Below the pieces are notes generated by a model. That model was not told the origin of the DNA and made no database searches. It was given only the letters and a program-made list of their open reading frames with translations. This document shows, in pieces, positions 1-5,689 of a DNA stretch of 11,242 nt (position 1 is the first letter of the stretch; each line of letters begins with the position of its first letter). The stretch comes from an uncultured Collinsella sp. (GTDB taxonomy: Bacteria > Actinomycetota > Coriobacteriia > Coriobacteriales > Coriobacteriaceae). Both the position numbers and the translations under genes were made by a program. The stretch spans positions 1 through 11,242 of the forward strand of contig URRN01000059.1 of the NCBI GenBank assembly GCA_900550185.1. Reading direction: 5' to 3'.

Positions 1-35
1 AGAGGTCAGAAGTTCAAATCTTCTAACGCCCACCA
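1..35 (+). tRNA. 3' end of a tRNA gene, isotype not determinable
   Basis: The first 35 bases are the T arm, acceptor 3' strand and encoded CCA of a tRNA whose 5' part lies before the window. The T stem is AGAAG (8-12) with CTTCT (20-24), closing the canonical seven-base loop TTCAAAT (13-19). The acceptor strand AACGCCC (25-31) is followed by discriminator A32 and CCA (33-35), so the missing 5' strand should read about GGGCGTT. The anticodon is not visible. The acceptor and variable-loop pattern resembles actinobacterial valine tRNAs, but that is only an impression. A strong terminator follows nine bases later. Confidence 0.9.
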
Positions 36-154
36 AATGTTCGCAGCTCAGAGGCATCGCCTCTGGGCTGTTTTGTTTTGGTCGCCAAATGGGTCGCCAA
101 ATACGTCACCAAATTTCGAGTTTTTGATCTTCCGGGATGCTTCTCAGTAGTCAT
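23..154 (-). CDS. Very short ORF running into the tRNA, doubtful
   Basis: A 43-codon minus-strand frame starts with ATG at 152-154, overlapping the stop of the upstream 75-codon frame as ATGA. It runs through the 12-bp repeats and the tRNA terminator and stops at TAG (23-25) inside the tRNA acceptor. It is lysine- and arginine-rich with a repeated LVTYLATHLAT segment coded by the repeats. A frame reaching into a tRNA end is the geometry of an integrase C-terminus at an attachment site, but I see no catalytic motif. I record it only because it is coupled to the neighbouring frame. Confidence 0.12.
   Translation of the reverse strand: MTTEKHPGRSKTRNLVTYLATHLATKTKQPRGDASELRTFGGR
44..79 (+). terminator. 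Intrinsic terminator of the tRNA gene
   Basis: A 12-bp stem (44-55 with 59-70, one G-T pair) closes a three-base loop ATC. It is followed directly by the T-rich tract TTTTGTTTT (71-79). Position and form are those of a factor-independent terminator ending the tRNA transcript. Confidence 0.88.
81..116. repeat. Three tandem copies of a 12-bp repeat
   Basis: The unit GTCGCCAAAT plus two variable bases occurs at 81-92 and 93-104. A third copy with one change, GTCACCAAAT, occupies 105-116. The array begins two bases after the tRNA terminator tract. On the minus strand it reads as a repeating Phe-Gly-Asp or Leu-Ala-Thr pattern, depending on frame. Short direct repeats next to a tRNA 3' end are often left by tyrosine-recombinase integration, but no integrase is visible here. 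Confidence 0.7.
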
Positions 155-378
155 CCGAGGAAACTCTCATCTTCTCCGTTTGCATACACATATCTTTCAA
201 GGATTCGTGCCGCGGTTGCATGAGGCTCGGCAAGGCACGACCGCAACATGTTGGTCAAGCATAATCTTTTGGATTCTTTTGGCGTGAGCGGCTTGGTTTT
301 GGTAGGATTTGTCAGCGGCGCGGTTGAGGGGGTTTCAAAACTGCCGTGCAGGTAGTCGAGCTGATAACGTTTTAGCAC
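151..378 (-). CDS. Unrecognised small ORF, doubtful or remnant
   Basis: A 75-codon frame starts at a GTG (376-378) without a clear ribosome binding site and ends in TGA at 151-153. I do not recognise the product. It is basic and polar, with no membrane segment; the C-terminal half (LCLTNMLRSCLAEPHATAAR and onward) looks more protein-like than the N-terminal half, as in the tail of a decayed gene. The frame is closed by a stop at 394-396, so any longer ancestor would be frameshifted. The stop overlaps the ATG of a 43-codon frame (23-154) in an ATGA arrangement. The surrounding DNA is gene-poor and less GC-rich than the rest of the window. It may equally be chance. Confidence 0.22.
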   Translation of the reverse strand: MLKRYQLDYLHGSFETPSTAPLTNPTKTKPLTPKESKRLCLTNMLRSCLAEPHATAARILERYVYANGEDESFLG

Positions 379-441
379 TCTGCCAAGAGCCCTTCATTTT
401 TAATGCGTTTGCAAAATGACTAATTGCTTTGACCTGCTGAA

Positions 442-489
442 ACACTATATGTTGTGTTTGACCTAAAAAAAGAATACAGGATATAGATG
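442..489 (+). promoter_or_regulatory. nrdD promoter with a pair of NrdR boxes
   Basis: The sequence ACACTATATGTTGTGT (442-457) fits the NrdR box consensus ACACWATATaTWGTGT almost base for base. A weaker second box, ATACAGGATATAGATG (474-489), lies 32 bp downstream, about three helical turns, which is the usual spacing of paired NrdR sites. A promoter fits between and over them: TTGACC (458-463) as -35 and TATAGA (482-487) as -10 with an 18-bp spacer. Box 1 abuts the -35 and box 2 covers the -10, so bound NrdR would block RNA polymerase. NrdR is known to repress ribonucleotide reductase genes according to dATP/ATP level. The first box is convincing; the second and the exact promoter are inferred. 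Confidence 0.78.
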
Positions 490-494
490 CCTCT

Positions 495-714
495 TTGTCG
501 TATGATAGATGGCGGACAGAGAACGAAGACCTTAACTGCCTCTTTTGAACGTGTCCTTGAGCCGCTTGATCGGCTTCTGGGAATGTCCGCATGGAGGCTT
601 ATGGTTTATCGAGAACACAGATTGCGCGACGGCGCCGCAAGACAGGGACAGGCCCTGCCGGGCATCGTTTGGCTCTGAAGCGCAATGAGACTACGACGCG
701 AAAGAGGCAAGAGG
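495..714 (+). other. Long 5' leader of nrdD, possibly structured
   Basis: If transcription starts just after the -10 near 495, the nrdD mRNA has a leader of roughly 220 bases without a convincing gene. GCGGACA (512-518) can pair with TGTCCGC (584-590), enclosing a smaller hairpin AGCCG/CGGCT (560-564 with 571-575, six-base loop). Further down, GCCC and GGGC near 650-664 could form a short stem. I recognise no known riboswitch class. A 63-codon frame from 487 overlaps the -10 and has no ribosome binding site, so I do not call it a gene. Confidence 0.35.
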
Positions 715-2937
715 ATGAAGATCATCAAGCGCAGCGGCACCGAGGTTGTCTTTGACATCGATAAGATCGTCAATGCCATCCGCGCCGCCAACTTGGAGGT
801 CGAGGAGAGCTCTCGTCTAACCGACCGCCAGGTGGTTTACGCGGCACAAAACGTCGCCGAGGCATGCGAGAACGCGGGCCACACCGTGTCGGTCGAGGAG
901 ATTCAGGATCTGGTCGAGGACGAGATTATGCGTCTCGACTGCTACGAGGTTGCCCGCCACTACATCATCTATCGCTATGTTCAGAGCCTGAAGCGCCAGA
1001 AGAACACGACCGACGACAAGATTTTGTCGCTGATCGAGTGCAATAACGAAGAGGTCAAGCAGGAGAACTCTAACAAGAACCCGACCGTCAATTCCGTCCA
1101 GCGTGACTATATGGCCGGCGAGATTTCCAAGGACCTGACTCAGCGTGTGCTGCTGCCCCAGGAGATCGTGGATGCCCACAATGAGGGCCTGATCCACTTC
1201 CACGATTCCGACTACTTTGCCCAGCACATGCATAACTGCGACCTGGTGAACCTGGAGGACATGCTCCAGAACGGCACCGTTATCTCGGGCACGCTGATCG
1301 AGAAGCCGCACAGCTTCTCGACTGCCTGCAACATCGCGACGCAGATTATCGCCCAGGTTGCTTCCTCCCAGTACGGCGGCCAGTCTATTTCGCTGACCCA
1401 TCTCGCCCCCTTTGTTGAGGTGAGCCGTCAAAAGATTCGCGGCGAGGTTGCCCGCGAGCTCGAGGAGCTCGGTGTTTCGGCATCTGCCGAAAAGGTCCGT
1501 GAGGTCGTTGAGGACCGTCTGCGTGACGAGATCCGTCGCGGCGTCCAGACGATTCAGTATCAGGTCGTGACCCTTATGACCACAAACGGCCAGGCGCCGT
1601 TTGTGACGGTCTTTATGTATCTCAACGAGGCTCGCTCAGCGCAGGAGAAGCACGACCTTGCCATGATTGTGGAGGAGACGCTTCGTCAGCGCTATGAGGG
1701 CGTTAAGAACGAAGCCGGTGTGTGGATTACCCCGGCATTCCCCAAGCTTATCTATGTACTCGAGGACGATAACGTTCACGAGAATTCCCCGTACTTCTAC
1801 CTGACCCAGCTGGCTGCCAAGTGCACCGCCAAGCGCATGGTGCCCGACTACATCTCCGAGAAGAAGATGCGCGAGCTCAAGCTGTCTAAGGGCGAGACCG
1901 CCGGCAACGGCGATTGCTACACCTGCATGGGTTGCCGTAGTTTCCTGACGCCCGACCGTTCGGGCAACGGCTTTAACAATGTCGCCAACGCGCTGAACTA
2001 TGACCCGACCAAGCCTAAGTACTATGGTCGCTTTAACCAGGGTGTTGTGACCATCAACCTGCCCGATGTCGCGCTGAGCTCGCATCAGGACATGGACAAG
2101 TTCTGGAAGATCTTCGATGAGCGCCTTGAGCTGTGCCATCGTGCCCTGCTGTGCCGTCATGAGCGCCTGATGGGCACGCTTTCGGATGCCGCACCGATTC
2201 TGTGGCAGTACGGCGCCCTGGCGCGTCTGAAGAAGGGCGAGACGATCGACAAGCTGCTCGTGGGCGGCTATTCCACCATCAGCCTGGGCTATGCCGGCCT
2301 GTATGAGTGCGTCAAGTACATGACGGGTCACAGCCACACCGAGAAGGAGGGCACGCCGTTCGCCATGGCCGTCATGCAGCGCATGAACGACAAGTGCGCG
2401 GAGTGGAAGGCCGAAAGTGATATCGATTTCTCGCTGTACGGTACGCCGTTGGAGTCGACGACCTACAAGTTCGCCAAGTGCCTGCAGCGCCGTTTTGGCA
2501 TTATCCCGGGCGTGACGGACAAGGGCTACATTACTAACAGCTATCACGTCCATGTGTCCGAGGAGATCGATGCCTTCGACAAACTTAAGTTTGAAGGCAT
2601 GTTCCAGCAGCTTTCGCCGGGCGGTGCTATCTCCTACGTTGAGGTTCCCAACATGCAGGACAACCTCAAGGCTGTCATTCGCGTGATGCAGTACATCTAC
2701 GACAACATCATGTACGCCGAGCTCAACACCAAGAGCGACTACTGCCAGGTGTGCGGCTACGATGGCGAGATCCGCATTGTCGAGGACGATGGCAAGCTGG
2801 TGTGGGAGTGCCCCAACTGCGGCAATCGTGACCAGGAGAAGATGAACGTCGCTCGTCGTACGTGCGGCTACATCGGTACCCAGTTCTGGAACCAGGGTCG
2901 AACCGAGGAGATCCGCGACCGCGTGTTGCATCTCTAA
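715..2937 (+). CDS. nrdD: Anaerobic (class III) ribonucleoside-triphosphate reductase
   Basis: Reduces ribonucleoside triphosphates to deoxynucleotides under anaerobiosis using a glycyl radical. The 740-residue product has an N-terminal ATP-cone (about 1-95, starting MKIIKRSGTEVVFDI) for allosteric activity control, then the catalytic barrel. Cys175 (NCDLVNL) and Cys407 (MGCRSFL) match the conserved active-site cysteines of the family. The C-terminus carries a four-cysteine zinc site (Cys677, Cys680, Cys699, Cys702) and the radical loop RRTCGYIG with Gly718 as radical glycine. Length and domain order are normal. I chose ATG 715 because AAAGAGG (701-707) lies seven bases upstream and the ATP-cone begins there; an upstream in-frame ATG at 685 would add ten arginine-rich residues and lacks a binding site. 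Candidate NrdR boxes precede the gene, and the activase gene nrdG follows after an unusual 427-bp gap. Confidence 0.97.
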   Translation: MKIIKRSGTEVVFDIDKIVNAIRAANLEVEESSRLTDRQVVYAAQNVAEACENAGHTVSVEEIQDLVEDEIMRLDCYEVARHYIIYRYVQSLKRQKNTTDDKILSLIECNNEEVKQENSNKNPTVNSVQRDYMAGEISKDLTQRVLLPQEIVDAHNEGLIHFHDSDYFAQHMHNCDLVNLEDMLQNGTVISGTLIEKPHSFSTACNIATQIIAQVASSQYGGQSISLTHLAPFVEVSRQKIRGEVARELEELGVSASAEKVREVVEDRLRDEIRRGVQTIQYQVVTLMTTNGQAPFVTVFMYLNEARSAQEKHDLAMIVEETLRQRYEGVKNEAGVWITPAFPKLIYVLEDDNVHENSPYFYLTQLAAKCTAKRMVPDYISEKKMRELKLSKGETAGNGDCYTCMGCRSFLTPDRSGNGFNNVANALNYDPTKPKYYGRFNQGVVTINLPDVALSSHQDMDKFWKIFDERLELCHRALLCRHERLMGTLSDAAPILWQYGALARLKKGETIDKLLVGGYSTISLGYAGLYECVKYMTGHSHTEKEGTPFAMAVMQRMNDKCAEWKAESDIDFSLYGTPLESTTYKFAKCLQRRFGIIPGVTDKGYITNSYHVHVSEEIDAFDKLKFEGMFQQLSPGGAISYVEVPNMQDNLKAVIRVMQYIYDNIMYAELNTKSDYCQVCGYDGEIRIVEDDGKLVWECPNCGNRDQEKMNVARRTCGYIGTQFWNQGRTEEIRDRVLHL

Positions 2938-3132
2938 TACCGCTCCGGGGCTGAGCCGAGAGGGCCGCTTGGGCATTTGCTCGCTATTTCGGACAGTCCT
3001 GCGCAAGACGAAGGCCACATTAAGTGGCCTTCTTTGCGTGCGGAACTCATATCGAGCAAAAGCCCAAGCGGCCCTCTCGGCTCAGCCAAGTTGATGTAGC
3101 TGAGATGCAGCGCGCAGTCTGCTCACTCCTCG
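2904..3132. repeat. Long inverted repeat carrying a diverged copy of the nrdD 3' end
   Basis: Arms 2949-2983 and 3053-3087 are 35 bases long and complementary except at 2975/3061. They flank the nrdD terminator. Similarity continues outward: the reverse complement of 3102-3132 matches the last codons of nrdD (2904-2934) at about 22 of 31 bases by hand alignment, including the blocks CGAGGAG and TGCATCTC. It also continues inward to the terminator stem with several mismatches. Opposite strands therefore read similar peptides (PKRPSRLS appears in both). This looks like an inverted duplication of the nrdD tail plus downstream DNA, or a repeat element inserted there. Without a genome I cannot say whether it is multi-copy. 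Confidence 0.85.
3010..3035 (+). terminator. nrdD transcription terminator at the centre of the inverted repeat
   Basis: GAAGGCCAC (3010-3018) pairs perfectly with GTGGCCTTC (3024-3032) around a five-base loop ATTAA and is followed by TTT (3033-3035). The T tract is short, but the 9-bp GC-rich stem sits in the middle of much longer complementary arms, so the RNA could fold into a very long hairpin. It is nearly symmetrical and might work in both directions. Confidence 0.75.
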
Positions 3133-3174
3133 AAGTTCTTAGCGGAAATGAGTCGACTTGCAATAACGGTTTGC

Positions 3175-3207
3175 TTGCAGCAACGGTTGAGCTGCAACAA
3201 ATTTTTT
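3175..3207 (+). terminator. Possible second, weaker terminator
   Basis: TTGCAGC (3175-3181) pairs with GCTGCAA (3191-3197) around a nine-base loop, followed by CAAA and a run of six T (3202-3207). The stem is short and the T run starts four bases after it. It could back up the nrdD terminator, or simply be AT-rich DNA upstream of the nrdG promoter. Confidence 0.35.
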
Positions 3208-3264
3208 ATTGGACCTCGAACCCTATACTCGATGTTCGCTTCGTTCATTGAGTGTTGCTCGCGA

Positions 3265-3350
3265 GGGGTCTGGAGTATATCGTTCCGCCCGCAGTTTCGC
3301 AGGCCAAAGGCCGAGAATGTTTGAGGACGGAATGATATACTCCAGACCCC
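3265..3350. repeat. 86-bp element with 23-bp terminal inverted repeats before nrdG
   Basis: Arm 3265-3287 and arm 3328-3350 are complementary over 23 bases. The one non-Watson-Crick position (3282 with 3333) is a G-T pair, so the RNA helix would be unbroken. The 40-base interior holds a small GGCC-AAA-GGCC hairpin (3302-3312). The lower end of the helix stops one base before the nrdG ribosome binding site (3352-3358). It could be a regulatory mRNA structure, a processing or stability element, or a REP/MITE-like repeat. The sequence is unrelated to the nrdD inverted repeat upstream. Confidence 0.85.
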
Positions 3351-3364
3351 CAGGAAGGTTACTT

Positions 3365-3946
3365 ATGAACTACGCGAACATTAAGTATTTCGACATTGCT
3401 GATGGAGAAGGCGTTCGTACTTCTCTGTTTGTGAGTGGGTGCCGTCGTGGGTGTAAGAACTGCTTTAACTCTGTCGCGTGGGACTTTGCTGCGGGCGAGC
3501 CGTTCGATCGCGCCGTCGAGGATAAGATTATCGAGAGCCTCGACCATCCCTTTATTGATGGCCTGACGATTCTGGGCGGGGAGCCTATGGAACCCGAGAA
3601 CCAAGCGGGACTCGTTGATTTTGTCGAGCGTGTTCGCGCGGCCTATCCAGCGGGGTCGGGGAAGACTATTTGGTGCTTCACCGGCGATGTGCTCGAGGAG
3701 CTTATGCCGGGAGGCCGCCACCATACCGAGGTCACGGACCGTATCCTTGCCTGTCTCGACATGTTGGTGGATGGCCCGTTTGTTCAGGATCTGTATGATA
3801 TCTCATTGCGTTTTAGGGGCTCGAGTAACCAGCGCGTGATCGATATGAACGCTACGCGCACCCGTGCTGAGCGCGAGGGCGTTGCGCTTTGTGATGCGGT
3901 TGAACTTTGGCGTGATGATCCGGTCTATTCGACCCATACTATGTAG
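3365..3946 (+). CDS. nrdG: Anaerobic ribonucleotide reductase activating protein (radical SAM)
   Basis: Uses a 4Fe-4S cluster and S-adenosylmethionine to install the glycyl radical on NrdD. The 193-residue protein has the radical SAM cluster motif CRRGCKNC (Cys26, Cys30, Cys33), preceded by the family-typical segment around GEGVRTSLFVSGC. A GGEP motif at 71-74 contributes to S-adenosylmethionine binding, and a DGPF motif follows in the second half. ATG 3365 is chosen because AGGAAGG (3352-3358) lies six bases upstream and homologous NrdG proteins start near this residue; the frame opens further upstream, through the hairpin, without a good start. It follows nrdD but is separated from it by terminators and a 23-bp helix, so it probably has its own promoter or is uncoupled from nrdD readthrough. 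Confidence 0.95.
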   Translation: MNYANIKYFDIADGEGVRTSLFVSGCRRGCKNCFNSVAWDFAAGEPFDRAVEDKIIESLDHPFIDGLTILGGEPMEPENQAGLVDFVERVRAAYPAGSGKTIWCFTGDVLEELMPGGRHHTEVTDRILACLDMLVDGPFVQDLYDISLRFRGSSNQRVIDMNATRTRAEREGVALCDAVELWRDDPVYSTHTM

Positions 3947-4012
3947 CTTGTGGTCGATGTCGGAGGGCGTGGTACCATAGCGCGAACGTGAAATCGGAAA
4001 AGTGAGGCCCAG

Positions 4013-4570
4013 ATGGTCGATCAGGAAAAAGTCGAGGCCGCCATTGAGCTGTTGCTTGAGGGCATAGGCGAGGATCCAGCTCGTGAGGGCCTGCTGGAGA
4101 CCCCGGCGCGCGTTGCCCGTATGTATGGTGAGATCGCCGGCGGTATGGACCAGAGTGCCGAGGAACACCTGTCCAAAACCTTTGCCGTCGCTTCGAACGA
4201 TTTGGTTATCGAGCGCGACATCACGTTTTACTCGCTGTGCGAGCATCATCTGCTGCCGTTTTACGGCAAGGCTGCCATTGGCTATATCCCCAACGGCCGT
4301 GTCGCAGGGCTTTCTAAGCTTGCCCGCACGGTAGAGGTCTACGCCCATCGTCTGCAGCTGCAGGAGCAGTTGTGCGCACAAGTTGCCGATGCCCTCATGG
4401 AGTATCTCGCTCCCCAGGGAGCGATTGTGCTCATGGAAGCTGAGCATATGTGCATGACCATGCGCGGCGTGCAAAAGCCTGGCACCAAGACCGTGACGCT
4501 CGCTCGTCGCGGCGTCTTTGAGGCCGATCCGGCGCTCGAGGAGCGATTCTTTAGGATGCTGGGACGCTAA
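4013..4570 (+). CDS. folE: GTP cyclohydrolase I
   Basis: First enzyme of tetrahydrofolate synthesis: converts GTP to 7,8-dihydroneopterin triphosphate and formate. The 185-residue protein shows the N-terminal GEDPAREGLLETPARVARMY segment of the family and the catalytic core CEHHLLPF. Zinc ligands are Cys76, His79 and Cys147 (in HMCMTMRG); the Cys76-Cys147 spacing of 71 equals that of the Escherichia coli enzyme (Cys110, Cys181). The end motif around TKTVTLARRG is also typical. Length is normal for a type IA bacterial enzyme. AGTGAGG (4001-4007) lies five bases before ATG 4013. Only two bases separate its stop from the HD-domain gene, and folB follows, so these three form a folate operon. Confidence 0.96.
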   Translation: MVDQEKVEAAIELLLEGIGEDPAREGLLETPARVARMYGEIAGGMDQSAEEHLSKTFAVASNDLVIERDITFYSLCEHHLLPFYGKAAIGYIPNGRVAGLSKLARTVEVYAHRLQLQEQLCAQVADALMEYLAPQGAIVLMEAEHMCMTMRGVQKPGTKTVTLARRGVFEADPALEERFFRMLGR

Positions 4571-4572
4571 CT

Positions 4573-5154
4573 ATGAGAGTCGTCAACGACTTTACATCGA
4601 ATACTGACGAGGGAACGCCGCGTCGCGGTTTTATGGCTTCGGGCCTGGCGCCTTTTGGTGCCATGCCTCGCATTGATTACATTTGTGCCAACGGGCTGTT
4701 TCGGCGGCACCTGGGCAACATTGCGCAGTTGGAATCGGGGCGCATCTTCTGCCGCCACGGTATTGACCATCTGCTCGATGTCGCTCGCATTATGTGGATC
4801 AAGAATCTCGAGGAACAGCTCGAATTTGACCGCGAGGTCATCTACGCCACGGCACTTCTTCACGATATCGGCAAAGATGAACAGTATGAATCGGGTATAT
4901 CCCATGATGTTGCAAGCGAACGCGTCGCTGATGCGATTCTCGGCGGTATGCCCGATGACGTAGCGTTTGAGCCGGCCGATGCCGCAGCCATTAAGACGGC
5001 CATTCTGGGCCATCGAAAGCTGCGCGTGAACAGCCAACCGCTCGAGCGTCTGCTCTATGCGGCCGACAAGGCCTCGCGCGCCTGCTTCGCATGCCCCGCG
5101 CGCAATGCTTGCAACTGGAGCGATGATAAAAAGAACCTGTCGATTCGCGTGTAG
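4573..5154 (+). CDS. HD-domain phosphohydrolase of the folate operon
   Basis: A 193-residue protein with an HD-superfamily metal-dependent phosphohydrolase domain: RHGIDHLLDVARIM (61-74) then the signature LLHDIGKD (95-102, His97-Asp98), followed by helices of the HD fold. Near the C-terminus is a Cys-x2-Cys-x5-Cys cluster (Cys171, Cys174, Cys180) in CFACPARNACNWSDDKKN. I recall the same tail in clostridial HD proteins encoded beside folE, which argues for a defined subfamily. The gene starts two bases after folE with a poor ribosome binding site, so translation is probably coupled; ATG 4633 or 4663 are alternative starts and would remove a weakly conserved N-terminus. The substrate is unknown. 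Its place between folE and folB suggests pterin phosphate removal, which is inference. Confidence 0.85.
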   Translation: MRVVNDFTSNTDEGTPRRGFMASGLAPFGAMPRIDYICANGLFRRHLGNIAQLESGRIFCRHGIDHLLDVARIMWIKNLEEQLEFDREVIYATALLHDIGKDEQYESGISHDVASERVADAILGGMPDDVAFEPADAAAIKTAILGHRKLRVNSQPLERLLYAADKASRACFACPARNACNWSDDKKNLSIRV

Positions 5155-5197
5155 TTAGTTTACGCGGTCGGGGTTCTAAACGAAGGAGACGATCGCG

Positions 5198-5683
5198 ATG
5201 AGCAACAAGAAACTGCCCGAGAATGCAACCAAGACTGAAGGCGCCGAGCTCGCCCGCCGTGGAAGGGGCGAAATATCCACCGCAACGGCGGTGCCCCACG
5301 TGAGCTATGACGATCTGCGCCATGCCGACCGCATCACCGTTGAAGGTCTTGAGGTTTTTGCTAACCACGGCGTGTATCCCGAAGAGAACGCGCTGGGCCA
5401 GAAATTCATCGTGTCCTTGGTACTCTATGCTGACCTGCGTGCAGCGGGAGAGCACGATAACTTGGACGCCTCGATTGACTACGGCTCGGTGTGCCACGAT
5501 GTCGATGGCTATCTGCGCGAGCATACGTTTAAGCTCATCGAGGCGGCAGCTGAAGGTACGGCCCAGATGCTGCTGCGCCGTTATCCCTCGCTGCTTGGTG
5601 TGCGCATCAAGCTCGATAAGCCGTGGGCGCCTGTTGGCCTGCCCTTGGCAAGCTGTGGCGTCGAGATCGAGCGTGTGCGCTAA
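5198..5683 (+). CDS. folB: Dihydroneopterin aldolase with N-terminal extension
   Basis: Cleaves 7,8-dihydroneopterin to 6-hydroxymethyl-7,8-dihydropterin and glycolaldehyde. The domain begins near residue 44 (DRITVEGLEVFANHGVYPEE) and runs to the end. Glu63, six residues after His57 in the NHGVYPEE block, and Lys141 in KPWAPVGLPL match the conserved catalytic glutamate and lysine of the family; SIDYGSV and HTFKLIEAAAEG are also present. The 161-residue length exceeds the usual 115-125 because of about 43 polar N-terminal residues without recognisable function. The start is supported by AAGGAG (5183-5188) nine bases before the ATG, so the extension appears to be translated. It lies 43 bp after the HD gene. 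Neither folK nor folP is in the window or fused here. Confidence 0.94.
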   Translation: MSNKKLPENATKTEGAELARRGRGEISTATAVPHVSYDDLRHADRITVEGLEVFANHGVYPEENALGQKFIVSLVLYADLRAAGEHDNLDASIDYGSVCHDVDGYLREHTFKLIEAAAEGTAQMLLRRYPSLLGVRIKLDKPWAPVGLPLASCGVEIERVR

Positions 5684-5689
5684 CCGGTT

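Noticed and set aside
81..116. Triple 12-bp repeat as a CRISPR array
   Set aside because: The units are tandem with no spacers and far too short; no cas gene is near.
335..592. 85-codon minus-strand frame across the nrdD promoter
   Set aside because: It runs through the NrdR boxes and has no recognisable motif or start signal.
487..678. 63-codon frame upstream of nrdD
   Set aside because: Its ATG overlaps the predicted -10 and second NrdR box, so it would not be within the transcript, and no binding site precedes it.
1636..3018. 460-codon minus-strand open frame opposite nrdD
   Set aside because: It is a shadow of a strongly biased gene: nrdD on the other strand has full family motifs, and the antisense product is a low-complexity Val/Leu/His-rich sequence. 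Its start lies within the nrdD terminator palindrome.
3209..3229. TTGGAC and TATACT as a promoter for nrdG
   Set aside because: The spacing between them is only nine bases, too short for a standard sigma-70-type promoter; no better -35 was found for TATACT.
3024..3251. 75-codon plus-strand frame with a start resembling the antisense frame at 3018
   Set aside because: The resemblance comes from the inverted repeat read in both directions; there is no ribosome binding site and it lies in the terminator region.
3948..3978. TTGTGG and TACCAT as a folE promoter
   Set aside because: The -35 is poor and the spacer is 19 bp; readthrough from nrdG is equally possible, so I did not list it.
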